From: Costus lasius | Taxonomy: Eukaryota; Streptophyta; Magnoliopsida; Zingiberales; Costaceae | Assembly (NCBI GenBank): GCA_027563935.2 | Contig: CM050454.1 | Span: 6,848,001 to 6,912,000 of the forward strand | Reading direction: 5' to 3' | DNA length: 64,000 bases | Shown here: piece by piece, positions 35,474 to 46,855 of the stretch | How the letters are laid out: each line of letters begins with the position of its first letter | Numbering within the stretch: position 1 is the first letter of the stretch | Translations under genes and position numbers: made by a program | The notes under the pieces: generated by a model | Databases searched by the model: none | What the model was told of the DNA's origin: nothing | Seen by the model: the letters and a program-made list of their open reading frames with translations, nothing else

Positions 35474-36319
35474 CTCCGACTCATCAATCACTTGGAGCGA
35501 TGACAGATTTGGGGAGTGAATGACAAAACAAAGGAGAACTTGTTTGATGTAATCTTTGCTAATATCCGCGCTGAACTTTAATCGCTTCAATTTGCGGAAG
35601 ATGGGAAAGCGTGTCATGTGTTTAAGGAGGCACCAAGGATTGGCCTGAAACAATGGAACAAGAAGCATTCAATAATTAAATGTAATTCATTCATCTAACA
35701 AAGAATCGTGACAGAGAGGAGGAGGAGAAAGCATGTATATATTGATTACCTTCACCTCGATGCCTGGCATAAGGCGAAGGGTCAACGTTGTCACACTGCG
35801 CAAGCTTATAAAAATCTGCGTAAATTGCTTAGTGGTCTTTGGTGAAGAGTAAGACAAATCTATGGAAGCTTCTCGGAGACAAGGTATTTTGCCTCGGAAT
35901 CGCGTTAGATCCAGTACCTCGACGGACGGCAGGTGGAAGAAAGTGGAAATCGGAGGAGGATTACTCATAGGCAAGGTGTGCACTGACATGTCTCGCACGC
36001 CGTGGGATCTGGCGTAGCTGATCCAATCGCTAACCGGGTTTGACTGGTTATCGAAGTAGCAGGCGATGTGGAGATGGAAGCGGAGCAGAGGGCATGCGGC
36101 GTCGCGGCGGGCGATGAACTGGTTTATCTTTTCTGCCGCCTCGCTGGCCACGGCTTTGTCTTCGTCTTCGTAGTGATTGCCTGGCCTGGGAGGACGCTCG
36201 ATGTCCAAGTGAAAAGCAGGGATGCAGCGCCAGAGGTGGCGCCACCGCGAGGAGAGTACAGAGGTGCGGACACACTTGGGAGTGGGGAGAAAGGAGAGGA
36301 TGTGGTAGAGATTAGACAC
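35474..36319 (-). pseudogene. F-box (FBD/LRR-type) gene, partial, probably broken
   Basis: Exon 1 (from about 36319 to 35750) encodes YHILSFLPTPKCVRTSVLS followed by SRWRHLWRC, the core of a plant F-box, then an LRR-like region with FHLPSVEVLDLTRF and SVTTLTLRLMPGIEVK. A good donor (GAAG|GTAATC), acceptor (GTTTCAG) and phase 0 link it to exon 2, 35644-35474 (ANPWCLLKHMTRFPIFRKLK), which ends at a donor GTTTGT. F-box proteins of this class are SCF ubiquitin-ligase substrate receptors. Faults: no in-frame ATG before SNLYHILSF (a TAA lies just upstream), the usual PDEIL-like residues before HILSFLP are missing, and no FBD exon is seen downstream. A rescued model with another start is possible. 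Confidence 0.7.
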
Positions 36320-37129
36320 GCCAAAGCATTATACATTGTGCCACTAGGGTTTCGCAAACCCAAACTCGCCGCCCCACCTCCGAACGGCACGGCTAATCGC
36401 CGAGATACGCGGGGAAGACACTGGTCGACTTGGTGACGATGTGAACGACCAGAATTTTCATCTGGCATATTTTACACCGGGTTTACAGCTTGGCAATTTG
36501 ATCTACCTTTGAGTTACGCGGGTTCAGCTCCTAGGATTTAGGCTTGTTTTGAATGATTTTCTGATTTCCAATTTTTTTTTAAAAAAAAAATTGATAAAAT
36601 TTTTTAAAATTTTAAAAATATTTCTAACCCTTAAAATGCAAACTCTTAGGGCTTTTTTTTTAAAAAAAAAAAATATTAGTAATACCTTTCTAAAACTTTT
36701 GAGTGGGTATTAAAGGTAACCCACAGAGTGAGCCAAGGCACAGCCTACTTCGACTCATTCTCTGGCAAGCCATGCTCGATACAACCCATTTATAATTGTG
36801 TTGCTCGATACACGAGATGAAACTATCTTAGCCTAGCATGGCAAGAGGCATGACTGGGCTATGTCATGCCTCACCCGGCCTGTGTGTTGTTTATGGGCTG
36901 AGTTTTTGTTAAAGTGCGTCAGATCAAGTTAAGCATGCGAGCCATTCCAAGCTCGTTGCTATCCTCATAAACTCTAATATGTTAAGCTAACCAGGAAACA
37001 TTAATTTAATTTTATTTATATATTAAAAATAAATATTATAAATAAAAAACTTCTAAAAATATATAAATTACTAAAATAAAAAAATAAGATAATAAAAATT
37101 AATAATTAATTATAAATTTATTTAGATAT

Positions 37130-37133
<4 letters not shown>

Positions 37134-37174
<41 letters not shown>
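37134..37174. repeat. (TA)n microsatellite
   Basis: About 40 bp of pure alternating TA. Confidence 0.95.
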
Positions 37175-37177
<3 letters not shown>

Positions 37178-37314
37178 GTTAAGAAGTGAGTCGTGTCGTC
37201 TGAAGCTTGCCAACGTGTCATTCCCAGCCTCGCCCACGTGCTTAAATGGTTCAACCTAGCCCGACTCAGAACAGGCATGCCATGCCCAGCCTATGTTAGG
37301 TTGTGCTATGTGAG

Positions 37315-37729
37315 TACCTCTAGGTCATATTAGACGTTCTTATTGATTTGTTTAAAACTTTTGCTGATTAGCCTCCGCTTCAAAATTCACATAAATAAAG
37401 ATATGAATGAATTTCAAAGCATGAGAGATATCCCCGCCACGGAAAATTGTCACAAGCAGGGCCACCGTTCCCAGCGGTGGCCCCATCCACCACTCACACT
37501 TGTCTTGAGATGTGTAAATGCACACATCTCTAAGTACTTTTTACGTAAGGGATGGTGAATGGGGCCATCGCTCGGAACGATGGCCCCACTTTTGACAATT
37601 TTCCCCCCACCACCCTACCTCTAGGTCATATTAGACATTTTTATTGATTTGTTTAAAATTTATGCCCATTAGTCTCCGCATCAAAATTCACATAAATAAA
37701 GATATGAATAAATTTCAAAGCATGAGAGG
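37315..37729. mobile_element. MITE-like foldback element between direct repeats
   Basis: A foldback with imperfect inverted arms of about 55 bp (37441-37495, beginning GGAAAATTGTCACAAG, and 37550-37608, ending TTTTGACAATTTTCCCCCC) encloses about 55 bp. Each arm also carries its own small hairpin (GGCCACCGTTCCCAGCGGTGGCC). The foldback sits between two direct repeats of about 113 bp (37315-37428 and 37616-37729, TACCTCTAGGTCATATTAGA to CAAAGCATGAGAG). The superfamily is not determined because no clean short target duplication is seen. Confidence 0.7.
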
Positions 37730-38645
37730 GGATCTAATATCATCCCACTAAAAATTTTTATACGAAAATCATCTTCAAATTGCTAAAAAAAAAATTAGAA
37801 AGAAGTGATCAAATAGACAAATACAATATTAATTAATCAGTAATTCATAAATTAAAATTTGATAAATAACTTTTTTTCTTAAATAATACTTAATAGTAAA
37901 AGTAAATTCCATAAAAGCAGCGATTTTCCTATCACTTAATTGCATATAAAATAACTACAATATACTATATATTTTTAAAAGCAATTTTGTGAATAAGATT
38001 AGAATTGAAGTTTTGGAATTTTGATTACTAATAAACCTTGGGTTGGATTTATTAGCAATTTGTTACTTTAAAAATGCTTTTAGTAAATCTTTAGCATATC
38101 ATTTATTTTTTATAATATTATTCATTAATACTTTGATGTAAAACAATGTTTATCTTTTTTTTCACATTTTTTTACTTTTAAAAAATATTTTTATAATTTT
38201 TGAAATGATATAGTTTTTGTAACTTTCACAACATTTGGCATGCAGTGTAGACATAAAGTAAAGGGACTCTCACTTGGTTCAAAATTATAATTGTCTATAT
38301 TTTAACCTAGAGTTAACTTAATTCAAATGGCCTAAATTGATTCAAATCAAACAAAAACTTAAATCACTCATGATACATATTGCAATATCTAAGCAAGACT
38401 GAATATAGCCCTATTTCTAATTACTATTCACTATCAAAATCACCCAACAAGTGTAAATGGTATATAATAATTAACAAAATCACAAAAATTATAAATCGAT
38501 TCACATATAGTCTTTATTCAAAAGAAAGTCTTATTCTATAGTCTCAAGTCAATTCAATATAAAAATTTTCATCTACATCAACAAATCGTTGTTATTGTCG
38601 GCCTTGATCATCTGCAGAGTTCGCTATCACTCTCATGCAGCTCAG

Positions 38646-38831
38646 TCATAATCTCAAAGAAGTTATTATAGCAGAAAAGATGAACATCGATATTAATTTC
38701 ATTAAATCTTCAACAGCATCCTGGATATCTATCCAAGGTTGCACGACACTATTTGTGTAATATCGATTAGGCAGAAGCACGCCCATACATCCGACAAGGG
38801 CTAGTGCCAGATGGTGATAGGATGTTGACAA
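38646..38831 (-). CDS. short conserved frame in array unit 1, unknown
   Basis: A 61-codon minus-strand frame with GVLLPNRYYTNSVVQPWIDI, DAVEDLMKLISMFIFSAI and SLRL before the stop. The same frame recurs at 39787-39972, 40871-41056 and 42030-42257. In unit 4 a one-base shorter A-run joins it to upstream codons (LSASNYSSFFFPSLSISYHH). It may be a duplicated exon rather than a complete gene. Function unknown. Confidence 0.3.
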   Translation of the reverse strand: MSTSYHHLALALVGCMGVLLPNRYYTNSVVQPWIDIQDAVEDLMKLISMFIFSAIITSLRL

Positions 38832-39786
38832 GGGTGGAAAAAAAGAAAGGGCTGTAGTTAGAGGCTGATAGCAAGATTAGGATGGCAGAGGAGACAGAGG
38901 CTTTACTTGTGTGGGTCTCCTTCTTGAGAGGGGGTGAATGGAGGTGCGAGCGGTCATAGTTCCTTTTCGAATCCATTAAGAATCTCGCCAACATAAATAT
39001 ACTAAGTAAGATTTATTACATCTTCGCCCTTTCTTTCTCCTACAAAAGAACAAGTTATAAATATAGAAGAAAGAGATCAATAATAGCTCCTCTAGCTTTC
39101 AATCGAAAAATGGCCTAAGTTAGGTGTGATCATCCGTCCACGAATCTTGAAGTCATACGGTGGTGGTGCGAATCCCGATGCTTTCTACACCTACTTCTCG
39201 CCCGTCTTCCACTATTATCGTTGCCCGGCTATCTCTGTTACCACGTTCCCCCTTAACCTTGGTTAGTGAAATTTTATTTCCAACTCTACTCCCTCTCACT
39301 AACCACCCCCCCCCCCCACCCAAACCCCTTTCTAGTTTAGCCCTGAGAACCCTTTTTAAAAATGCTTTTGATGTAAAACAATGCTTTGAGTAGACATAAA
39401 GTAAAGGGACTCTCACCTGGTTCAAAATTATGATTGTCTATATTTTAACTTAGAGTTAACTTAATTCAAATAGCCTATATTGATTCAAACCAAACAAAAA
39501 CTTAAATCATGATACATATTGCAATATCTAAGCGAGACTGAACATAGCCCTATTTCTAATCACTATTCACTATCAAAATCACCCAACAAGTGTAAATGGT
39601 CTATAATAATTAACAAAATCACAAAAATCATAAATCAGTTCACATATAGTCTTTATTCAAAAGAAAGTCTTATTCTATAGTCTCAAGTCAATTCAATATA
39701 AAAATTTTCATCTACATCAATAAATCGTTGTTATTGCCGGCTTTGATCATCTCTGCTAAGTTCGCTATCGCTCTCCTGCTGCTCAG

Positions 39787-39972
39787 TCATAATCTCAAAG
39801 AAGTTATTATAGCAGAAAAGATGAACATCGATATTAATTTCATTAAATCTTCATCAGCATCCTGGATATCTATCCAAGGTTGCATGACACTGTTTGTGCA
39901 ATCTCGATTAGGTAGAAGCACGCCCATCCATCGGACAAGGGCTAGTGCCAAATGGTCATAGGATATTAACAA
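39787..39972 (-). CDS. short conserved frame in array unit 2, unknown
   Basis: Same 61-codon frame as in unit 1, with substitutions such as LLPNRDCTNSVMQPWIDIQ. Open from start to stop. The start has ATG then LISYDHLALALVRWMG. Confidence 0.3.
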   Translation of the reverse strand: MLISYDHLALALVRWMGVLLPNRDCTNSVMQPWIDIQDADEDLMKLISMFIFSAIITSLRL

Positions 39973-40870
39973 GGGTAGAAAAAAAGAAAGGGCTGTAGTT
40001 GGAGGCTGATAGCAAGATTAGGATGACAGAAGAGATAGAGGCTTCACTTGCGTGGGTCTCCTTCTTGAGAGAGGGTTAATGGAGGTGCGAGCGGTCATAG
40101 TTCTATTTCGAACCCATTAAAAATCTCGCCAACATATACACACTAAGTATGATTTATTACGTCTTCGCCTTTTTTTTCTCCTACAAAAGAACAAGTTATA
40201 AATGTAGAAGCAAGAGATCAATAATAGCTCCTCTAGCTTTCAATCGAAAAATGGCCTAAGCTGGGTGTGATCATCTTCCACTTCTCGCCCATCTTCCACT
40301 GTTACCGTTGCCTTGCTATCTCCGTTACCACGTTCCCTCTTAACCCTGGTTAGTGAAATTTTATTTCCAACTCTACTATCTCTCACTAACCCCCCCCCCC
40401 CTCTCCCAAAATCCCTTTCTAGTCTAGCCCTAAGAACCTTTTTTAAAAATGCTTTTGATGTAAAACAATGCTTTGAGTAGACATAAAGTAAAGGGACTCT
40501 CACCTGGTTCAAAATTATGATTGTCTATATTTTAACCTAGAGTTAACTTAATTCAAATGGCCTAAATTGATTCAAACCAAACAAAAACTTAAATCACTCA
40601 TGATACATATTGCAATATCTATGCGAGACTGAACATAGCCCTATTCCTAATCACTATTCACTATCAAAATCACCCAACAAGTGTAAATGGTCTATAATAA
40701 TTAACAAAATCACAAAAATCATAAATCGGTTCACATATTGTCTTTAGAAAGTCTTATTCTATAGTCTCAAGTCAATTCAATATAAAAATTTTCATCTACA
40801 TCAATAAATCATTGTTATTGCCGGCCTTGATCATCTCTGCTGAGTTCGCTATCGCTCTCCTGTTGCTCAG

Positions 40871-41056
40871 TCATAATCTCAAAGAAGATATTATAGTAGA
40901 AAAGATGAACATCGATATTAATTTCATTAAATCTTCAACAGCATCCTGGATATCTATCCAAGGTTGCACAGCACTGTTTGTGCAATCTCGATTAGGCAGA
41001 AGCATGCCCATCCATCCGATAAGGGCTAGTGCCAGATGGTGATAGGATGTTGACAA
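40871..41056 (-). CDS. short conserved frame in array unit 3, unknown
   Basis: Same frame, with MGMLLPNRDCTNSAVQPWID and ending FIFSTIISSLRL. Open and equal in length to units 1 and 2. Confidence 0.3.
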   Translation of the reverse strand: MSTSYHHLALALIGWMGMLLPNRDCTNSAVQPWIDIQDAVEDLMKLISMFIFSTIISSLRL

Positions 41057-42029
41057 TGGTGGAAAAAAAGAAAGGGCTATAGTTGGAGGCTGATAGCAAG
41101 ATTAGGATGGCAGAGGAGACAGAGGTTTCACATGCGTGGGTCTTCTTCTTGAGAGGGGGTGAATGCAGATGCGAGCGGTGATAGTTCCTTTTCGAACCCA
41201 TTAAGAATCTCGCCAACATAGACATACTAAGTATGATTTATTACATCTTCGCCTTTTTTTCTCCTACAAAAGAACAAGTTATAAATGTAGAAGCAAGAGA
41301 TCAATAATAGCTCCTCTAGCTTTCAATCGAAAAATGGCCTAAGCTGGGTGTGATCATCTTTCATCCACGAATCTTGAAGTCATGGAGCGGTGGTGTGAAT
41401 CTCGATGCTTTCTACACCCACTTCTCGCCCGTCTTCCACTGTTACCGTTGCCCAGCTATCTCCGTTACCACGTTCCCCCTTAACCCTAGTTAGTGAAATT
41501 TTATTTCCAACTCTACTCTCTCTCACTAACCCCTCCCCTCCCCCCCCCCCCCCTCCTCCCACCCTAAACCCCTTTCTAGTCTAGCTCTGAGAACCCATTT
41601 TAAAAATTCTTTTGATGTAAAACAATGCTTTGAGTAGACAAAAAGTAAAGGGACTCTCACCTGGTTCAAAATTATGATTGTGTATATTTTAACCTAGAGT
41701 TAACTCAAATAGCCTAAATTGATTCAAACCAAACAAAAACTTAAATTACTCATGGTACATATTGCAATATGTAAGCGAGACTGAACATAGGCCTATTTTT
41801 AATCACTATTCACTATCAAAATCACCCAACAAGTGTAAATAGTCTATAATAAATAACAAAATCACAAAAATCATAAATCAATTCACATATAGTCTTTATT
41901 CAAAAGAAAGTCTAATTCTATAGTCTCAAGTCAATTCAATATAAAAATTTTCATCTATATAAATAAATCATTGTTATTGCCGGCCTTGATCATCTCTGCT
42001 AAGTTCGCTATTGCTCTCCTGTTCCTCAG

Positions 42030-42257
42030 TCATAATCTCAAAGAAGTTATTATAGCAGAAAAGATGAATATCGATATTAATTTCATTAAATCTTCAACAG
42101 CATCATGGATATCTATCCAAGGTTGTACGGCACTATTTGTGTAATCACGATTAGGTAGAAGCACACCCATCCATCGGACAAGGCCTAGTGCCAGATGGTG
42201 ATAGGATATTGACAAGGATGGAAAAAAGAAAGAGCTGTAGTTGGAGGCTGATAGCAA
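42030..42257 (-). CDS. short conserved frame in array unit 4, unknown (longer)
   Basis: Same C-terminal 58 residues as the other units but fused in frame to SASNYSSFFFPSLS, because an A-run is one base shorter than in units 1 and 3. This may be the ancestral arrangement, or a secondary fusion. Confidence 0.3.
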   Translation of the reverse strand: MLSASNYSSFFFPSLSISYHHLALGLVRWMGVLLPNRDYTNSAVQPWIDIHDAVEDLMKLISIFIFSAIITSLRL

Positions 42258-42345
42258 GATTATGATGGTAGAGGAGACAGAGGCTTCACTTGCGTGGGTC
42301 TCCTTCTTGAGAGGGGGTGAAAGGTGGTACGAGCGGTCATAGTTT

Positions 42346-43131
42346 GATGACTGCTCTCCCTTGGTTCTAGAACTCTAAAATATGTTCTCGCTTGCCTTCA
42401 AGCATGTTTTTATATGTCCTTTGCTGTTTGGTATGATCTATTTGCATGATTTCGCCCCTTCTAGAATTCTGCTTGCATAAATCTAGCTCATGTGATTAAT
42501 CCCCTCTTGGTAGCTAACTAGAAGATTGATTCCTGTTAAGTTGAGCTCCCATTTAAAATTGTGGGACGCCGGTAGCTTTCTACACTGAGTTCGATACTGA
42601 ATAGTCCCTCCTCACCTATCATACCCTCCATTTTGGTTACCACAAAAGAGTCAAAACAAGAACAGATTCTCTAGCAAAGTCTAGAGACATTTCTCAAAAA
42701 AAAAAAAAAATGAGGACAAAGATCCTCCCAAAAAAAAAGTGAGGACAAAGATCCTCTCCAAAAAAAAAAAGAGGACAAAGATCCTCTCCAAAATCTCCAA
42801 ACATATGTATATCTTCATTCCACTTGTAGAAAGATTTTGATATTTCCCTTCCATTTCCACTTGAAGGCTTCAAAAATTGTAAGAGGAGGAACTAGGAGGT
42901 TGATTATGAGGTGTAGTAGCTATGTGTGGAACTCATTTTCTTTGGATTGCAAGGCTTACCACTTTGATATTTGATAGGCGTTTACCATTTGTGGGATATT
43001 TGACCATAGCATGGTTCAATGTTACCATTTTCTAAAAGGGGTTTGTATTCAAGTCTTGTTGATCATCTTTACAGCTTAGTACCATTCTTTCTTTGCTTGA
43101 GGACAAGCAAGAGTTTAAGTCTGGGGATATT
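42346..43131 (+). mobile_element. 3' internal end of a Tat/Athila-like Ty3/gypsy element
   Basis: A non-coding stretch that ends in CTTGAGGACAAGCAAGAGTT then AAGTCTGGGGATAT. This is the characteristic sequence before the 3' LTR of plant non-chromoviral gypsy elements and includes the polypurine tract. It truncates array unit 4 on its left. A triple repeat of a GAGGACAAAGATCCTC unit with A-rich spacers lies at about 42,709-42,797. Confidence 0.75.
42709..42797. repeat. short tandem repeat, GAGGACAAAGATCCTC x3
   Basis: Three copies of GAGGACAAAGATCCTC separated by A-rich spacers of 9-14 bases, just upstream of the Tat/Athila-like polypurine tract. The unit is itself partly palindromic (GAGGA...TCCTC). 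Confidence 0.85.
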
Positions 43132-44556
43132 TGTTAAGTCATTTTTATATAGAGATTTTTATGCTATTTCCCTTGTTGTATCTTTATTTTTCTAGCATTC
43201 ACACCCTATTTGCATGGAATTATTGCTTTATCTTCGGAATCTACACTCTTTGGTGCTTTTGCATTATTTCAGGGAAAAAATGAGGGAATGCCACCATTTT
43301 CAGCGAAATCTGTATTCTCAGCGAAAACCACGGCCCACCCAGCGACCGAAATCACGCCCCGTGACTTCTGAGTCGCCAGACGCCGATTTTTTCAGGTTTC
43401 AACCCTCGACTAATCCACGTCAGATGGAAGACAAAAGAGGGGCAGAAGTGGAATTCGACAAGGAGAACAGAGGAAGAGGACAAAAACCCTATACACGTAA
43501 GGAAAAGGGAGAAAAAATTTTTGATTGGAGGCAGCGGATGTAAGGTGAAAGCGGCGGACGAGAGAGGGAGCGAAACCAGAGCTTGAACGGAGGGAAGAGG
43601 AGAGCTTTTGGCGGTGGGAGCCCTAGAAGCTTCGAGCGGATCCTTCCTCTTTGAGGGAGTCCTATCTTCCTCCTCTCATTTATCTTGTTACATTCGCTTT
43701 CCATGGATTATGTATTGGGATATTCGCAGACTTGGCTTTGTATCATGATTTGTGTAGCTTAAACCGTATTTCAGGGCTGAGTGAAGCCCCTTGAATGCTT
43801 TATGTATGATTGATAACTTGCATTGTTAAACCCTAGAATGTTCTACTTTCTCTAGTTGCACTAGTTGAATGAAGCTTGTCATTTTGTCATCTTCATGCTT
43901 TAGATATTCGGTATTGCTGGTAGGCACGTCCGGGTGTTGGAATGCCTAGGGAGAGGTATGTCAATCATCCCACGGGAGTGGGTGATTGCGCACGAGTAGT
44001 GTCCACTATCTTGTGCTTTAGGGGTTTACTCGGGTAAGCGTACTACGGAGGTAGGCGTTTAGCCGTGGAAATACCTAGTTGCATCCTTGGGAGAGGACAA
44101 CTCTAATGATGAGATGGTGTACACAGTTCGGCGCTCATTGGGTTCACTTGGGTAGTTGTACTACGGAGGTAGGCATCTAGCCTAGTAAACACCTCGTTGC
44201 ATCCTCGGGAGGGGACAACGTGCACTTTTAGGATTGCTCTAGAACTTAGGAGAGGGTGCTGATAATAGTTATTCATCCGTGCATAAAGTGTCAAGGCGGT
44301 GGACCTTAGCCCTGATCCTTTTCATACTTATATCTTTCGTCGTGCAATTAACCTGCATCCATCCTTAGTTACTTTGATTTCCTGTTTAGTTTAATTTTAG
44401 ATCTTAGCAACCATTTCAAAACCACTAAAGGATCGTCTAGCTTGCGATAATCTAACCAATCAGTACTTGGTATTTGGTCCCTGTGGGATCGATACATATT
44501 TATTACTTCGATAGTCCGTATACTTGCGAAAAGCCTATATAGTTTTGCGGCTATCA
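43132..44556 (+). repeat. 3' LTR of the Tat/Athila-like element
   Basis: Starts TGTTAAGTC right after the polypurine tract and ends near CGGCTATCA (about 1,425 bp, TG...CA). Near its end are GGTCCCTGTGGGATCGATAC and a TACTTGCG motif, both common at the end of such plant LTRs. It contains two 118-bp-spaced imperfect repeats starting TACTACGGAGGTAGGC (44041, 44159). The right end is approximate because no matching 5' LTR exists here. Confidence 0.65.
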
Positions 44557-45229
44557 CTTATAAATGTAGAACCCTTTAATTAGACATAGTAATATACACT
44601 ACGAGAGTAGCTAAGTTCTAGAAATCTAATTATTTATGCATATTTTATATGTAATTATTTTACTTTAACAATTGATTATGTTAGTCGAATAATTACACTG
44701 AGAAGTGAATTAAGTTGTTAGAACCCTTTAGGTAAAACTTGTAAAATTAAACTATGAGAGTATTTAATTTTACTTAAGAAATTGACTTAAGAATTGAGCC
44801 ACGAAAGTGAACCTTGGTTCTTGTTATATAAAATTATCATTGTCTAATCACTAAAGCGGCAAGTCACGAGAGTGAAGGTTGAATTAGTGTAAGTTGGGCA
44901 TCCAAGTCGAGAAACTTTTATTTTGGTGATTCTTTCTTTAACATGATTTAAGTAATTGACATGAAAATATATTCTCTTAGTCATAGAAATCAAAGTGGTA
45001 AAACCTTATCCCAAGCTTTCTCCTTCTGAATTTCAATGTTAGTGTTTGGTTATTTGATTCTCATTATACATCGTTTGCTTAGTTTGTAAAAATATGATTA
45101 TTTGGTACTTAACATATAGATCTCTGTGGGTTCGATATCTATTTTATTACTCGATGCATCCATGCACTTGCGGATACATAAGCAACCATTGGGTTAAAGA
45201 TTGCCCCCAAAAATAGGCAGTATAGGCAA
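44557..45229 (+). repeat. probable truncated LTR or leader of a gypsy element
   Basis: AT-rich, with three related phrases (CTACGAGAGTAGCTAAG, CCACGAAAGTGAACCTTG, TCACGAGAGTGAAGGTTG). It ends with CTGTGGGTTCGATATC and a CACTTGCGG motif, which resembles the end of plant Tat/Athila-type LTRs. It leads straight into the gypsy coding remnant. Termini cannot be set. Confidence 0.4.
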
Positions 45230-46855
45230 CAAACGATAGCGACTCCAATGATAACTATCATAGTGGCAAGAGCATTTCTTCAAGGAAACCCAAGATGGGC
45301 ACAATGCAGTTGCTTAATGCCATAAAAGCTCAAGTAGGAGAGCCAAAACCAAGGAAGCAGACCCTTAACTTAAACGAGTTGTTGCATGTGGACATCAAAG
45401 TTAATGATCGACGGGCTAAAGCTATGATTGACTCATGTGTGAGCCACAATTTTATTTCAAAAAAGAGGTAGATAAACTCGACGTCAAGTATGAGAAAAGT
45501 TATAGCCATGTGAAGGTCGTAAACTCATAAGCCCAACATATCAAAGACATGGTGAAAAATATCTTTAAAATCAGAGATTAGCGTGGACCAGCCACATTCA
45601 TGGTGATACCCTTGGATGACTTCCAAATTATCTTAAGGATGGAGTTTCTTTGCTCAGCAAGAACCATACATATGCCCTTTATGGACGCACTATGCGTGAT
45701 GGCGAAAGAGAATTCTTATATTGTGTCAGTAATACAAGATGAACTAAAGGGTAAAGAGAAGTTGTCATTAGTGATGCAACTCAAGAAAGATATTCGTCGC
45801 AAAGAGTTGACGCTAGTTACTGCAATGAAGTTAGAAGATATGGCACATAGAGTTGGCTCATACCCCAAGGCCATTAGCACAATCCTTATGGAGTTTGAGA
45901 ATGTGATGTCGCCGAAGTTGCCAAAGAAGTTCCCGCCACGTAGGGACCCCCTACGTGGACCAAAAAATTGAATTGGAATATGGGGCTAAACCACCAACTC
46001 GAACTCCTTATCGGTTAACACCTCCTGAACTAGTGGAGCTAAGGAAATGGTTAAAGGAGTTACTCAATGGTGGCCTTATTCACAGTTCCAAGTCTCCATT
46101 TAGGGCACCAATCTTACTCCAAAAAAAAACAAGGTGGCAGTTTCCACCTTTGTGTCGACTACCGAGCTTTGAACAAGGTAATATTAAAGAATAGGTACCC
46201 AATCCCCTTAGTCACAAACCTATTGAATCAACTAGGTAAAGGGAAGTTCTTCTCGAAATTGGATCTTCGTTTAGGGTACTGGCAGGTGGGAATTGTTAAG
46301 GAAGATGTAGAGAAAATAGCTTGCACAACTCAGTATGGGTCCTATGAGTTCCTTGTGATGCCCTTTGGGGTGACCAATACACTCGCCACATTTTCTACCA
46401 TGATGAACCAACTCTTCTAGGAATAATTAGACAAGTTTGTAGTGGTATATCTTGATGATATCGTCATATGTAGTTAGTCACTAGAAAAGCACACTCATCA
46501 CCTTCGTATTATCTTAGATATTCTACAAAGAAATGAGCTTTATATGAAGAAAGAAAATTGTTACTTTGCTTAAAAGGAAATCATGTTCCTAGGACATCGG
46601 ATTGGTAGGGGCTAGATTCAGATAGATGAGGCAAAAGTGGAAGTCGTGGCCAATTAGGCTACCCCAACAAAAATCAAGGAGTTGAGATCTTTTCTATGAT
46701 TCATGAACTACTATTGGAGGTTCATTGAGGGCCCCTCTAACTGATCTACTCAAAAAGGGTCAAAGCTGGAATTGGTCTCCAAAATGTCAAGTTACTTTTC
46801 AAGATTTGACGGTAGCAGTAATCAACGAATCGATGTTAGAACTTCCAAACTATGA
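45230..46855 (+). pseudogene. decayed Ty3/gypsy protease-RT-RNaseH region
   Basis: Recognisable in order: KMGTMQLLNAIKAQ and a protease-like AMIDSCVSHNFIS (about 45,430, catalytic DSG replaced by DSC); MVIPLDDFQIILRMEFL (45600); PKKFPPRRD; APYRL-like TPYRLTPPELVELRKW (about 46,000); RT blocks [34 protein letters not shown]; then [10 protein letters not shown] (about 46,440) and a connection ending LELPNYE. Frameshift near 46,128 and several stops (46418, 46427 and others). The layout resembles chromoviruses but the clade is uncertain. It fuses to copia sequence at about 46,856. Confidence 0.85.

Larger units (their letters stand above)
36320..38245. other. AT-rich intergenic with foldback element and microsatellite
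   Basis: No gene is seen. It contains poly(T)/poly(A) runs near 36,570-36,670, an uninterrupted TA microsatellite, and the foldback element with flanking direct repeats described separately. Confidence 0.6.
38246..42345. repeat. tandem array of about 1.1-kb units (3.6 copies)
   Basis: Four head-to-tail units can be anchored on ACATAAAGTAAAGGGACTCT at 38251, 39394, 40481 and 41638 (variant ACAAAAAGTA), giving periods of 1143, 1087 and 1157 bp. The fourth unit stops after about 707 bp where a Tat/Athila-like fragment begins. Length differences come partly from a variable poly(C) tract (near 39,306, 40,390, 41,538) and a 40-50-bp block missing from unit 2. Each unit keeps a minus-strand frame of about 61 codons. 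No protein family is recognised, and the unit does not look like a known transposon. Confidence 0.9.

Noticed and set aside
43214..43543. 109-codon frame in the Tat/Athila-like LTR
   Set aside because: It lies wholly inside the LTR and has no recognisable domain; open frames of this size are common in such LTRs.
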